From positions 496,001-560,000 of the forward strand of contig JAFDXL010000005.1 in NCBI GenBank assembly GCA_018267955.1: 64,000 nt of DNA. The letters are read 5' to 3'. A program made the translations under genes and the position numbers. The notes under the pieces were generated by a model, which searched no databases, had not been told where the DNA came from, and saw only the letters and a program-made list of their open reading frames with translations. The DNA comes from Bacteroidota bacterium. GTDB taxonomy: Bacteria > Bacteroidota > Bacteroidia > Chitinophagales > Chitinophagaceae. Positions 34,193-43,494 of the stretch are shown piece after piece (the stretch's first letter is position 1; each line of letters begins with the position of its first letter).

Positions 34193-35041
34193 ATGACATT
34201 GCAACAACAAGACCACTATGTGGATACGAACGGTATCCGCATGCATTATATAGAATATCCTTCAGACGGGCCGACTATCGTCTTTTTGCATGGCCTAACT
34301 GCTAATGCACACGCATTTGACGGACTTGTTTTCCACGGCCTTGCAGAGAATTACAGGATCATCAGTGTAGACCTGCGTGGCAGGGGGCTGACCGACTATC
34401 CCGCATTTGCATATTCTATCGAAGATCACGCAGACGATATCCTTGGTCTACTCGACCATCTAAAAATAGATAAAGCCATTATTGCAGGACACTCATTCGG
34501 TGGTTTACTAAGCTTTTATTTAGCCGCTAATTATCCTGAACGAATAGATAAACTGATCGTTTTGGATGCAGCTGCCAAAATGAACCCCAATGCAGGGGAA
34601 ATGCTGCAACCCACTCTCAACAGGCTGGATAAGATCTATCCTACATGGGATGCCTATATAAATGAGATAAAGCAGGCGCCATTCAGCGATTTTTGGGAAG
34701 AAAGCATGCTTCGCTATTACCGGGCAGATGTAAAAACATTAGATGATTGCAGCGTAACCCCACGCCCTACGCTTGCTAATATACTACAGGTAGCATATTC
34801 TGTAGCGAACACACCATGGGATGTATATGTTGATACGATTACACACCCTGTTATCCTGCTGAACGGATTAGATGCATACACTATGGGGGAACCTCTTTTG
34901 CCCGATGAAATGGCAAAGGAAACAGTGGAAACACTTAAAGATGCGCAGTATTTTCCTATAGATGGCAACCACCACACTATGCTTTATGGAGATGGGGCTA
35001 AACAGATCATTAATGCTATCAGGGGGTTTATTAAACCATAG
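34193..35041 (+). CDS. Alpha/beta hydrolase
   Basis: 282 residues from the ATG at 34193; an upstream in-frame ATG at 34154 lies inside the SDR gene and past a -7-like TAATTTTA (34182-34189). The fold marks are VFLHGLTANAHAFDG (oxyanion), the nucleophile elbow GHSFGG, an acid in LLNGLDAYT and a late His in DGNHHTML. The substrate is unknown; the family includes esterases, C-C hydrolases and haloalkane dehalogenases. It lies between a hydroxybutyrate dehydrogenase-like gene and queA. Confidence 0.88.
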   Translation: MTLQQQDHYVDTNGIRMHYIEYPSDGPTIVFLHGLTANAHAFDGLVFHGLAENYRIISVDLRGRGLTDYPAFAYSIEDHADDILGLLDHLKIDKAIIAGHSFGGLLSFYLAANYPERIDKLIVLDAAAKMNPNAGEMLQPTLNRLDKIYPTWDAYINEIKQAPFSDFWEESMLRYYRADVKTLDDCSVTPRPTLANILQVAYSVANTPWDVYVDTITHPVILLNGLDAYTMGEPLLPDEMAKETVETLKDAQYFPIDGNHHTMLYGDGAKQIINAIRGFIKP

Positions 35042-35073
35042 TGCTTGATTATTATTAGGGTTAATATTGCATT

Positions 35074-36294
35074 ATGAGTCATCCCGGCAACCTGCGTATT
35101 GAAGATTATACTTACAATCTGCCAGCAGATAAAATAGCGAGCTATCCTTTACCTCAAAGAGATGCATCAAAGCTATTAGTGTATAAAGATGGTGTTCTGT
35201 CCGAAAGCATATACCGTGATCTTGCTGCTGAAATACCACCAGGATCATTACTGGTTTTTAACCAGACCAAGGTAGTACATGCACGTCTCTTGTTTAAAAA
35301 AGAGACCGGCGGTGTTATAGAAGTTTTTTGCCTGGAGCCACACAGCCAATACCCCGAAGTACAAACTGCCCTGCAACAAAAGCATAAAGTATGGTGGGAT
35401 TGCATGATAGGTGGCGCCAGCAAATGGAAGCATGGCATGTCCTTATCTATCCATCATGAAGATCCCAACTTTACACTAACCGCCATCATTGCGGAGCGCA
35501 AGCCATCTTCTTTTACAGTAGAATTCACATGGGATGCAGATATAACCTTTGCAGAAGTATTGCAGTATATGGGCCGTATGCCGATACCTCCCTACCTGCA
35601 CCGCGATGCGGATGAGTCGGACGAAACGAGATACCAGACCATTTTTGCACGTAATGAAGGTAGCGTAGCAGCACCTACAGCGGCACTGCATTTTACAGAA
35701 TATATTATGCAGCAGCTAAGCGATAAACAAATAGATAGCGAGCTGGTTACTTTGCACGTCGGTGCAGGAACATTCAAACCTGTAAAGTCTGAAACTATGC
35801 ACGAACATGATATGCATGCAGAATGGATAGAAGTAGATATACCGGCAATAGAAAACATCATAGCACATCTTGATAAAGGTATCATTGCGGTAGGAACTAC
35901 TGCACTCCGCACGCTGGAAAGCCTGTACTGGATAGGTGTTAAGATATGGAACGGTGCAGACGTGAATTTTAATGACATTGCCGTAGCGCAATGGGATCCT
36001 TATGAAATATATACTACCCTCACCGCAAAAGAATCTTTTGAGGCTATACTGAGTTTCTTAAATACAAAGGGACTTAGCAGGCTGGTTACACGCACACAGG
36101 TGATGATAGCACCGGGGTATGAGTTCAGGGTAATAAAAGGCCTGGTTACTAATTTTCACCAACCGCAATCAACTTTACTGCTGCTTGTATCGGCACTAAT
36201 TGGTAATGATTGGAAGCGGGTATATAACCACGCACTACAAAATGGGTTTCGTTTTCTTAGTTATGGAGACGGTAGCCTGCTGTGGCGATCATAA
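35074..36294 (+). CDS. queA: S-adenosylmethionine:tRNA ribosyltransferase-isomerase
   Basis: 406 residues, about 50 longer than the E. coli enzyme. Typical segments are the N-terminal YNLPADKIASYPLPQRDASKLLV, the MPIPPYLHR site, AAPTAALHFT, LHVGAGTFKPV, HAEWIEVD and the C-terminal TNFHQPQSTLLLLVSALIG. It transfers the ribosyl part of SAM to 7-aminomethyl-7-deazaguanine in tRNA to give epoxyqueuosine. A -7-like TAATATTG (35062-35069) ends 4 bases before the ATG. Other queuosine genes are not present here. Confidence 0.97.
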   Translation: MSHPGNLRIEDYTYNLPADKIASYPLPQRDASKLLVYKDGVLSESIYRDLAAEIPPGSLLVFNQTKVVHARLLFKKETGGVIEVFCLEPHSQYPEVQTALQQKHKVWWDCMIGGASKWKHGMSLSIHHEDPNFTLTAIIAERKPSSFTVEFTWDADITFAEVLQYMGRMPIPPYLHRDADESDETRYQTIFARNEGSVAAPTAALHFTEYIMQQLSDKQIDSELVTLHVGAGTFKPVKSETMHEHDMHAEWIEVDIPAIENIIAHLDKGIIAVGTTALRTLESLYWIGVKIWNGADVNFNDIAVAQWDPYEIYTTLTAKESFEAILSFLNTKGLSRLVTRTQVMIAPGYEFRVIKGLVTNFHQPQSTLLLLVSALIGNDWKRVYNHALQNGFRFLSYGDGSLLWRS

Positions 36295-36336
36295 TAAAGC
36301 GGCATTATTCGGGCATTAATAAATTATTACCTATGT

Positions 36337-36364
36337 TTTGTCTATCATGTATTTAGTAGCTTTG
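36337..36364 (+). promoter_or_regulatory. Promoter for nadC
   Basis: TTTG (36337-36340), a 16-base spacer and TAGCTTTG (36357-36364), ending 16 bases before the nadC ATG. Confidence 0.6.
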
Positions 36365-36380
36365 CGGGCAAAAACCTGCA

Positions 36381-37220
36381 ATGGAACAAACTGAATTTAT
36401 AGCGGCGGCATTTCGTGAGGATATTCAAACAGGAGACCATTCAACCCTGGCCACCATTCCTGCCGATGCGAATGGAAAGGCAATATTAAAAGTAAAAGAA
36501 CGCGGTATAGTTGCGGGTGTGCAGTTGGCCCAGGATATTTTTCACTACCTGCAGCCCGATGCTCAGTTTACCTTATATAAAAACGATGGAGACACCATTG
36601 AACCCGGTGACATTGTTTTTGAAGTAGCCGCCAAAGTACATACCATTCTTCAAGCGGAACGCCTCGCGCTTAACTGCATGCAACGTATGAGCGGCATCGC
36701 CACACTTACCAACGTATACGTAAACAAGATAAAAGGGTACAATTCTAAAATACTAGATACACGCAAAACAACTCCATTATTCCGCGCTTATGAGAAGCTA
36801 GCGGTGAAAATTGGCGGTGGTCATAATTACCGCATGGGCTTGTATGATATGATAATGCTTAAAGACAACCATATTGATTTTTGCGGCGGTATTGAAAAAG
36901 CTATTCAAAAGACCAACAAATATCTGGCAGATAAAAATCTGAACCTGGAAATAGTAATAGAAACACGCAGTATAGACGATGTGAAAGAGGTATTGCGTGT
37001 AGGTGGTGTTACCCGAATCATGCTCGATAATTTTAAACCCGAACAGATCACAGAAGCTTTAGCATTAATCAACGGAGAGTTTGAGACAGAAGCTTCCGGC
37101 GGCATAACGCTTGATAATATAGAAGCATATGCTAAAACGGGTGTTGATTATATGTCCGTTGGTGCAATCATTAACCACGCTGTTAGTCTCGACCTAAGTC
37201 TTAAAGCACATATATCGTGA
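36381..37220 (+). CDS. nadC: Nicotinate-nucleotide pyrophosphorylase (quinolinate phosphoribosyltransferase)
   Basis: 279 residues with the NadC pattern: an N-terminal EDIQTGDHST, ERLALNCMQRMSGIAT, DTRKTTPLFRAYEKLAVKIGGGHNYRMGLYD as the quinolinate/PRPP site (Arg/Lys/His rich), MLKDNHI, EIVIETRS, IMLDNF and SGGITLDNIEAYAKTGVDYMSVG. It makes nicotinate mononucleotide from quinolinate and PRPP in de novo NAD synthesis. nadA and nadB are not nearby. The last codons overlap the next gene by 4 bases (GTGA), indicating translational coupling. Confidence 0.97.
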   Translation: MEQTEFIAAAFREDIQTGDHSTLATIPADANGKAILKVKERGIVAGVQLAQDIFHYLQPDAQFTLYKNDGDTIEPGDIVFEVAAKVHTILQAERLALNCMQRMSGIATLTNVYVNKIKGYNSKILDTRKTTPLFRAYEKLAVKIGGGHNYRMGLYDMIMLKDNHIDFCGGIEKAIQKTNKYLADKNLNLEIVIETRSIDDVKEVLRVGGVTRIMLDNFKPEQITEALALINGEFETEASGGITLDNIEAYAKTGVDYMSVGAIINHAVSLDLSLKAHIS

Positions 37221-38095
37221 ACAGGAAACACCTGGTATTCATCGTAAACCCAAAATCGGGTGTTGAAAGAGAAAAAGCCATTCAACGCGCGATAGACAAT
37301 CGCCTCGATACTAACACTTACAGCTACGAGATACAGCATACAGAATATGCCAAACACGGCACTGAACTGGCTCGCAATGCTGCTGCTAAGAACGCATATG
37401 CAGTGGTTGCCGTAGGTGGCGACGGTTCTGTAAATGATATAGTAACAGGTTTGATAGGTACTGATACGTCCCTTGGCATCATACCAAAAGGAAGCGGCAA
37501 TGGCATGGCCCGCACAATGCAGATACCTTTGAATGAAGAAGAAGCCATAGACGTGATCAACAAAGGGAATACGATAAAAATGGACATCGGTTACGCCAAT
37601 GAACGTCCTTTTATCAGTAATGCCGGTGTTGCCTTTGATGCGCTGATATCGCGCAAGTTTGCCAAAAGCACCCGTCGTGGTTTTGCCATGTACAGCTGGT
37701 TAGTGACTAAATATATGTGGTCTTATAACGAGTGGGACTGGGACATCACCATTGATGGCAAGCATCTGAAAGAAAGGGCATTTATCGTATGTGTAGCAAA
37801 CGGCAGGCAGTTTGGTTATAACTTCCAGATAGCGCCAGACGCCAACTGGACAGATGGTCTGTTCGACCTCATCATCATCAACAAATTCCCCAAAATATTA
37901 AGTGCCGCAATTGTGGTGCGTGCCATGACCGGTACGCTTACGAGCAGTCCTTATGTAAAACATTATCGCGGTAAGGATATTATCATCACTAACCCGAATT
38001 TAACATTAATGCAAACAGATGGCGATGCCCATCAATGTACTAACAAAGTGCATTTTAAAATGGTGCACTCCGCACAAAAGGTTATTGTTCCGTAG
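37217..38095 (+). CDS. Diacylglycerol/lipid kinase (YegS/DgkB-like)
   Basis: 292 residues starting with GTG inside the nadC stop. The N-terminal DAGK catalytic domain shows VFIVNPKSGVERE, the nucleotide loop VGGDGSVNDIVTGL and GIIPKGSGNGMARTM. The C-terminal beta-sandwich contains the SNAGVAFDALISRKFAKS stretch. It phosphorylates a lipid such as diacylglycerol at the inner membrane with ATP. Its 3' end overlaps the convergent acyltransferase gene by 14 bases. Confidence 0.92.
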   Translation: MNRKHLVFIVNPKSGVEREKAIQRAIDNRLDTNTYSYEIQHTEYAKHGTELARNAAAKNAYAVVAVGGDGSVNDIVTGLIGTDTSLGIIPKGSGNGMARTMQIPLNEEEAIDVINKGNTIKMDIGYANERPFISNAGVAFDALISRKFAKSTRRGFAMYSWLVTKYMWSYNEWDWDITIDGKHLKERAFIVCVANGRQFGYNFQIAPDANWTDGLFDLIIINKFPKILSAAIVVRAMTGTLTSSPYVKHYRGKDIIITNPNLTLMQTDGDAHQCTNKVHFKMVHSAQKVIVP

Positions 38096-38951
38096 CAAGG
38101 GGTGGAGTATGTTTCCAGCGCTTGTGTGTCCACATCCAATTTTCGGGTTGTGTGCGTAGCGCATTTTCTATGTACCGAACATAGCTGGTCATGATCTCTT
38201 CGGTAGTATGTTCTGAAGCGTCTTTTGCGAAAAGCTGCAGGTGCATGTGGTAATAACCCCTTCCCTTTTTCATCATTGTGCCAAATACTACAGCTGCTTT
38301 ATCCTTACGGGCAGTTTGTGCAGATGAAGTAAAGAAGGGTGCCATCCGCCCCATGAAAGATATCCAGATCACTCTGTTCAGGTTAGAAGGATTTTGATCG
38401 GATATCAACCCCATCATGTATAGTTGTCCGGGTTTGATAGCTTGTAAGCCCTCTTTTATCGCCTTTACTGATACCAATAATCCCGGCCCTCTCCGAATAC
38501 GAAGCATCAACCTGTCGAAAGCCTTGCTTTCCAATGGCAGGTACATATTCACCATCAGGTGCTTCGACCTTCGTTGGGTGGCTACATTTGCCCATTCCCA
38601 ATTGAATGAGTGAGGCAACAATAAATATCCGTTCTTCTTTTCTTCATATAATTGATCCAGCACGTCCCAGTCAACTGTCATGCGGCGCTGCAATTCGCTA
38701 TCGCTCATTGCCAGTAGTTTCAGTGTTTCTATCCACTGATCGCAAAAGCTTTTGTAGAATTTTTTACAAATGATCTTTATTTCTTCCTCATTCTTTTCAG
38801 GAAATGCATGGCGCAGGTTGTCCTCCACAACTTCTTTTCTATAGCCAATGATCCGGTAAAGAATAAAAAAAGCAAGGTCTGATAAAAGATAAAGCACCTG
38901 CAATGGCAATAGTGCCAGCGGGTACAATATCAATAATAAAAGGTAATACAT
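38082..38951 (-). CDS. Lysophospholipid acyltransferase, LpxL/HtrB family
   Basis: 289 residues. An N-terminal hydrophobic segment (LLLLILYPLALLPLQVLYLLSDL) anchors it in the inner membrane. The catalytic HxxxxE is in LLPHSFNWEWAN, followed by NMYLPLESKAFDRLMLRIR and later ENWMWTHKRWKHTPP, both typical of LpxL-type late acyltransferases. It should add a secondary acyl chain to lipid A (or an ornithine/amino lipid). The promoter box is at 38960-38967. Confidence 0.9.
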   Translation of the reverse strand: MYYLLLLILYPLALLPLQVLYLLSDLAFFILYRIIGYRKEVVEDNLRHAFPEKNEEEIKIICKKFYKSFCDQWIETLKLLAMSDSELQRRMTVDWDVLDQLYEEKKNGYLLLPHSFNWEWANVATQRRSKHLMVNMYLPLESKAFDRLMLRIRRGPGLLVSVKAIKEGLQAIKPGQLYMMGLISDQNPSNLNRVIWISFMGRMAPFFTSSAQTARKDKAAVVFGTMMKKGRGYYHMHLQLFAKDASEHTTEEIMTSYVRYIENALRTQPENWMWTHKRWKHTPPLATEQ

Positions 38952-38959
38952 CTAGCGCG

Positions 38960-38967
38960 CAAAGTTA
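38960..38967 (-). promoter_or_regulatory. -7 promoter box for the LpxL-like gene
   Basis: The minus strand reads TAACTTTG, an exact TAnnTTTG, 8 bases before the ATG. It lies in the 33-base gap after the carbonic anhydrase stop. Confidence 0.5.
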
Positions 38968-38984
38968 GGCAATTACCCGTTCTG

Positions 38985-39644
38985 CTATTTGTTACGGTGC
39001 TCTTTCATGTACCCCGTCAGGTCGTATATTTTTTGAATTTTCTTCAGTACAGCTTCAAAATCAATTTCCAGGTCTTTGAGCATACCTGTCTTCAGGTCGA
39101 AGACCCAACCATGCACTGTAGGGAATTGATTAGCGAGATATGCTTCCTGTACAACCGCTGTTTTGATAACGCTGAGGCACTGCTCAAATACATTCAGCTC
39201 TACCAGCCTGTCATAGCGGGCGCTCTCGTCTGCTATAGCATCCAGTTCTTCCTGGTGCAGGCGGTACACATCACGAATGTTACGCAACCAAGGGTTCAAT
39301 ATACCCATATCTGTAGGCGTCATAGCGGCTTTTACGCCACCGCAATTGTAGTGCCCGCATACAATGATATGCTTCACATTCAGGTAAGCCACTGCATATT
39401 CTATTACAGATGTAACATTCAGGTCCAGGGAGTTTACCACGTTGGCTATATTCCTGTGTACAAATACTTCTCCTGGCTCCAGGCCCATGATCTCGTTGGC
39501 CGGTACCCTGCTGTCGCTGCATCCTATATACAGATATTCTGGTGTCTGGTCGGCAGACAGCTTTTTCAAAAAATCAGCATTACGGGCTACATTATCTTCT
39601 ACCCATTTCTTATTGTTCTCAAACAACTGTTTGTAAGGTACCAT
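38985..39644 (-). CDS. can: Beta-class carbonic anhydrase
   Basis: 219 residues with the beta-class zinc site: Cys42 and Asp44 in CSDSRV, His98 and Cys101 in CGHYNCGG. The N-terminus (LFENNKKWVEDN) and the GEVFVHRNIANVV segment match Can-type enzymes. It interconverts CO2 and bicarbonate in the cytoplasm, supplying carboxylases. A gamma-class homologue lies at 21911-22423. It is divergent from the FAH-family gene. Confidence 0.96.
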   Translation of the reverse strand: MVPYKQLFENNKKWVEDNVARNADFLKKLSADQTPEYLYIGCSDSRVPANEIMGLEPGEVFVHRNIANVVNSLDLNVTSVIEYAVAYLNVKHIIVCGHYNCGGVKAAMTPTDMGILNPWLRNIRDVYRLHQEELDAIADESARYDRLVELNVFEQCLSVIKTAVVQEAYLANQFPTVHGWVFDLKTGMLKDLEIDFEAVLKKIQKIYDLTGYMKEHRNK

Positions 39645-39759
39645 TAGCTAAGATTTGCAATGCAATATTACTTCAAATGAAGTTAATGGCTCATTGATGA
39701 TAAATAAAGAGCCCTTATACAAGCTTTTCCGTTAATTTTACGCCCTCAATTCCACAGAT

Positions 39760-40764
39760 ATGAAACTGGTTACCTATGCTAAAAATGGCAGCGAACAGCT
39801 CGCATTTTTTGTAGATAATAAATTATATGATACCAATGCCGTGAACAGTGCATTGCCATCTACCATGATGGAGTTATTGAAAAATTGGGAAACGCTGGCC
39901 GAAACTGCTCGCAAAGCATATAATGAGGTGAAGGAAGGCAAAACAGGCGTTTCCGGCATGGAATATAATAGTGCTGCCATTATGGCTCCTGTCCCGCACC
40001 CTACCTCTTGCCGGGACGGATATGCCTTCCGTCAGCACGTTGCTGCAGCACGCCGCAACCGTAAGGTAGATATGATCGCAGAGTTTGATCAATACCCGAT
40101 CTTCTATTTTACTAATCATAATGCGATACAGGGCCCCGGCGATATCCCCTGCATGCCCGATCATTTCCAGAAACTGGATTTTGAACTGGAAGCAGCAGTG
40201 GTACTCTGCAAAAAAGGCCGTAATGTAAGGGCCGAAGATGCAGACCAATACATTGCCGGCTACATGATCATGAATGATATGAGCGCACGTACCCTGCAGA
40301 TGGAAGAAATGCTCCTGAACCTGGGCCCGGCAAAGGGTAAGGATTTCAGTACGGTGATTGGACCCATGCTGGTAACGCCAGATGAGCTGGAACCATACAA
40401 GGTACCCGCCAAAGAAGGCCATACCGGTGCTAGCTACAAGCTGGGTATGAAATGCTGGGTGAACGGGGTGCAAGTAAGCGAAGGCAACATGAGCGATATG
40501 GACTGGACGTTTGCCGAAATCATAGAGCGTTGTGCCTATGGCGCAGATATATTACCCGGCGATGTAATAGGTAGCGGCACGGTAGGTACCGGTTGCTTCC
40601 TGGAATTAAATGGTACCGGCTTGCTAAATGATCCGGGCTATAAAGTACAATGGCTGCAACCCGGTGATGTGGTAGAAATGGAAATAGAAGGGTTGGGACG
40701 TCTGAAAAACACCATTGTTGCTGAAAAAACAGATTTTAGCATACTGAAATTGAAGAAAATGTAA
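39760..40764 (+). CDS. Fumarylacetoacetate hydrolase-family protein
   Basis: 334 residues. The N-terminal cap (1-70) is followed by the FAH fold: metal ligands and general base in FYFTNHNAIQGPGD and DFELEAAVVLCKKG, YMIMNDMSARTLQMEE, and the C-terminal GDVIGSGTVGTGCFLEL. It cleaves C-C bonds of acylpyruvates. Bacteroidota proteins of this length commonly serve as fumarylacetoacetase in tyrosine breakdown, but the family also includes other hydrolases and decarboxylases. The near-consensus box TAATTTTA (39733-39740) lies 19 bases upstream. Confidence 0.88.
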   Translation: MKLVTYAKNGSEQLAFFVDNKLYDTNAVNSALPSTMMELLKNWETLAETARKAYNEVKEGKTGVSGMEYNSAAIMAPVPHPTSCRDGYAFRQHVAAARRNRKVDMIAEFDQYPIFYFTNHNAIQGPGDIPCMPDHFQKLDFELEAAVVLCKKGRNVRAEDADQYIAGYMIMNDMSARTLQMEEMLLNLGPAKGKDFSTVIGPMLVTPDELEPYKVPAKEGHTGASYKLGMKCWVNGVQVSEGNMSDMDWTFAEIIERCAYGADILPGDVIGSGTVGTGCFLELNGTGLLNDPGYKVQWLQPGDVVEMEIEGLGRLKNTIVAEKTDFSILKLKKM

Positions 40765-40787
40765 TCGTTACGAACTTCAAATACTTC

Positions 40788-40812
40788 AAAACCGGGCTAA
40801 CTGCCCGGTTTT
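40788..40812 (+). terminator. Rho-independent terminator after FAH-family gene
   Basis: A 10-bp stem around ACCGGGC / GCCCGGT with an A/T extension and a 5-base loop (TAACT) is followed by TTTTC. Confidence 0.9.
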
Positions 40813-40921
40813 TCATTTATACCCCCATAAACGGGGTTTTAATACCTATTAACAATATTTATAGCAGGGAATAAACCTAGTATCGGTAAAATCAGTCAAA
40901 TTTGCCACCTCATAATATTAT

Positions 40922-43429
40922 ATGCACTTTTTAAGGCTATTTTTTCTTTCAGCCATCTTATTGCTTATCAGCAGTTCTAAGATTTTCGCACAAAATAACC
41001 CGGTTGGTAAACTTACCGGGCAAATCGTCGATGTTCGAAATAAAGGCGTAGGCTATGTGACAGTTACATTGTTACGTGCAGATTCATCTATCGCAGGTGG
41101 AGACCAGACTGCAGACGATGGAAAATTTACCATAGAGCCCACCGGGCTGGGCACATTTACATTACGCATTAGCGGCATTGGTATACAAACACGCAATGTT
41201 CCCGGTGTACAAATAAATAATGCTTCTGAAAAAAACATAGGCAAGGTGCGTATAACATCAAATGCTCAGCAACTGAAAGTAGTGGAGGTTACGGCAGAAA
41301 AAAACATGATGCAGATAAGTGCCGATAAAAAAGTGTTCAATGTGGAGAAGAACATCACAACTGCAGGGGGTAGCGCCAGCGATGTGCTCACCAATGTGCC
41401 TTCCGTATCGGTAGACGTAGATGGCAATGTGAGCCTTCGTGGTAAAGACAATGTTACTATTCTGATAGATGGAAAACCTGCTACACTATTTGGTGGAGAT
41501 GCAGCATCTGCTTTGCAAAGCCTGCCTGCCGCCAGTATTGAAAGTGTAGAGGTGATCACAAACCCGTCGTCAAAATATGATGCACAGGGCATGACAGGCA
41601 TTATCAACATAGTAACCAAACGCGATAAGAAATTTGGATTTAATGGCTCTGTTACCGCAGGTGCAGGTACCCATGGTAAATACAATGGCACCCTTAACCT
41701 GAATGTGAAAAATAAGCATTGGAACATATTCCTGAATAGCAGCTTACGCATCAACCGGAATTATAACCGCACTACGAATGAACGCACGAATGCCGGCACC
41801 AGTGATTTTTTCAAAAGCTATGAAGATAATATCCGCAAGTTCAATGGGTTTTTCAATACTATAGGCGCAGAGTATACGATCAATAAGAATAACACCATTA
41901 CGCTCACCGAAAACATCAACAAAATGCAATGGGGTGGTAATGGAACATCTACCTACAGTGTATTTGCCAATGACCTGGTAGATTCTACACAAAGGCGCAG
42001 TACCTATAATGTGGGAGGGCCAATTTCTACTTCTTCATCCCTGGATTATAAACACAAATTCAAAAAAGAAAAGCAGGAGCTGACAGCTACCGGCACTTTT
42101 GCTAAAACATGGGTGGATCGCCAACAGGAATATGAAACAGGTATATTTAATGGCGACGGCTCTGCGCGTCATAACACTGTATATCAAACAGCCCCGGGCA
42201 GCGGGGTTAACAGCAGCTTTACCGGGCAGGCAGATTTTACCACTCCTCTGCTTGGCAAGAATGGTAAATTAGATGCGGGTGTGAAAACCCAGCTCTATTG
42301 GTTCGATAGCCATAACAATCCGACTATTGACTCCGGCCGCGGGCCGCAGATCGACTATACATTGTTGAATAACTACAATTATAATCAGCAAATACATGCT
42401 GCATATACTACGTATTCCAACCAGATTGGCAAATGGAATTACCAGGCAGGCCTCAGACTGGAATATGCTAATTATGAAGGCACTGCCAATAATGTTACTA
42501 CTACTACCTATACTACCAATTTCCTGAACCTGTTCCCCACAGCATTTTTGTCTTATAAAATTGCTGATGACCAGAGTATGTATATAAACTATGCCCGCCG
42601 TACCAACAGGCCGGGCTTTATGCAGTTAATGCCGTATAGAGATCTGTCTAACCCGCAGGATACCAATATGGGTAACCCGGGATTGAAACCTGAGTTTATT
42701 AATAATGCAGAGCTGAGCTATAATAAGCAATTCAAAAAAGGCCACAACTTCGTAGCGAGCCTTTACTATCAATATACGGAGAACCTGATAGAGCGCTACC
42801 GTAAGTTCTATGCGGATGGTACTTCCTTTACCCAGCCACAAAACCTGAATACCGGCGTTACTTACGGGCTGGAGCTGATCGGCAAAACACAGTTATTACC
42901 AATATGGGATGCAACTTTCAGCTTTAACTTCTTTCAAAATGAAGTACAGGGAACTAACATTGACCCGACGCTTAATAACAGCGGTTTTAGCTGGTTTGGT
43001 AAAGTAAACACCAACCTGCGCCTGCCTTACGGCTTCTCTCTGCAAGTGAACGGCAATTACGAAGCACCTAAGGTGGCAGCACAGGGTACCTTGCAGGAAG
43101 TGTATTGGGTGGACGTGGCTTTGCGCAAGAATCTGCTCAAAAACAAGGCTACAGTTGTGTTAAATGTTTCTGATATTTTTAACACCCGCAAGTATACTAC
43201 CGTTTACGATTACCCGCTATATACACAAACCACCTATCGCGACAGGGAAACAAGGATCGGTAATTTCAGCTTCACTTATCGCTTCGGAAAGTCTGAAAAG
43301 CAGGAACCACGCGGCATGGGCAATACACCGGGCCGTAAAAAAGGTGCAAAAGAGGAAAGCGTGCCAAAAACAAAAGATCGCGACAACCTGAAAACCGATG
43401 AATCGAACGATAGCGGCGGTCAGGGTTAA
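40922..43429 (+). CDS. Outer membrane receptor, TonB-plug and large beta-barrel family
   Basis: 835 residues. After a signal peptide (to about residue 24) comes a CarboxypepD_reg-like domain (VGKLTGQIVDVRNKGVGYVTVTLL), a TonB plug (NVPSVSVDVDGNVSLRGKDNVTILIDGKPATLFGG ... GMTGIINIVTKRD) and a barrel of the outer membrane beta-barrel protein 3 group. A C-terminal basic, disordered tail of about 45 residues follows (GMGNTPGRKKGAK onwards, ending SNDSGGQG). No TonB box is clear. The ligand is unknown; such proteins are often tied to peptide or metal uptake. Confidence 0.88.
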   Translation: MHFLRLFFLSAILLLISSSKIFAQNNPVGKLTGQIVDVRNKGVGYVTVTLLRADSSIAGGDQTADDGKFTIEPTGLGTFTLRISGIGIQTRNVPGVQINNASEKNIGKVRITSNAQQLKVVEVTAEKNMMQISADKKVFNVEKNITTAGGSASDVLTNVPSVSVDVDGNVSLRGKDNVTILIDGKPATLFGGDAASALQSLPAASIESVEVITNPSSKYDAQGMTGIINIVTKRDKKFGFNGSVTAGAGTHGKYNGTLNLNVKNKHWNIFLNSSLRINRNYNRTTNERTNAGTSDFFKSYEDNIRKFNGFFNTIGAEYTINKNNTITLTENINKMQWGGNGTSTYSVFANDLVDSTQRRSTYNVGGPISTSSSLDYKHKFKKEKQELTATGTFAKTWVDRQQEYETGIFNGDGSARHNTVYQTAPGSGVNSSFTGQADFTTPLLGKNGKLDAGVKTQLYWFDSHNNPTIDSGRGPQIDYTLLNNYNYNQQIHAAYTTYSNQIGKWNYQAGLRLEYANYEGTANNVTTTTYTTNFLNLFPTAFLSYKIADDQSMYINYARRTNRPGFMQLMPYRDLSNPQDTNMGNPGLKPEFINNAELSYNKQFKKGHNFVASLYYQYTENLIERYRKFYADGTSFTQPQNLNTGVTYGLELIGKTQLLPIWDATFSFNFFQNEVQGTNIDPTLNNSGFSWFGKVNTNLRLPYGFSLQVNGNYEAPKVAAQGTLQEVYWVDVALRKNLLKNKATVVLNVSDIFNTRKYTTVYDYPLYTQTTYRDRETRIGNFSFTYRFGKSEKQEPRGMGNTPGRKKGAKEESVPKTKDRDNLKTDESNDSGGQG

Positions 43430-43445
43430 GATAGCTGCGCAACAG

Positions 43446-43473
43446 TTGTGAGTTAATAAATAAGTTATATTTG
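43446..43473 (+). promoter_or_regulatory. Promoter for DUF4197 gene
   Basis: TTG (43446-43448), a 17-base spacer and TATATTTG (43466-43473). The ATG is 21 bases downstream. Confidence 0.6.
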
Positions 43474-43494
43474 GTATAGCAAAGACATGGTACT

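Noticed and set aside
38997-39647. 216-codon plus-strand frame opposite the beta-carbonic anhydrase gene
   Set aside because: It is an antisense shadow of a gene with all zinc ligands intact.
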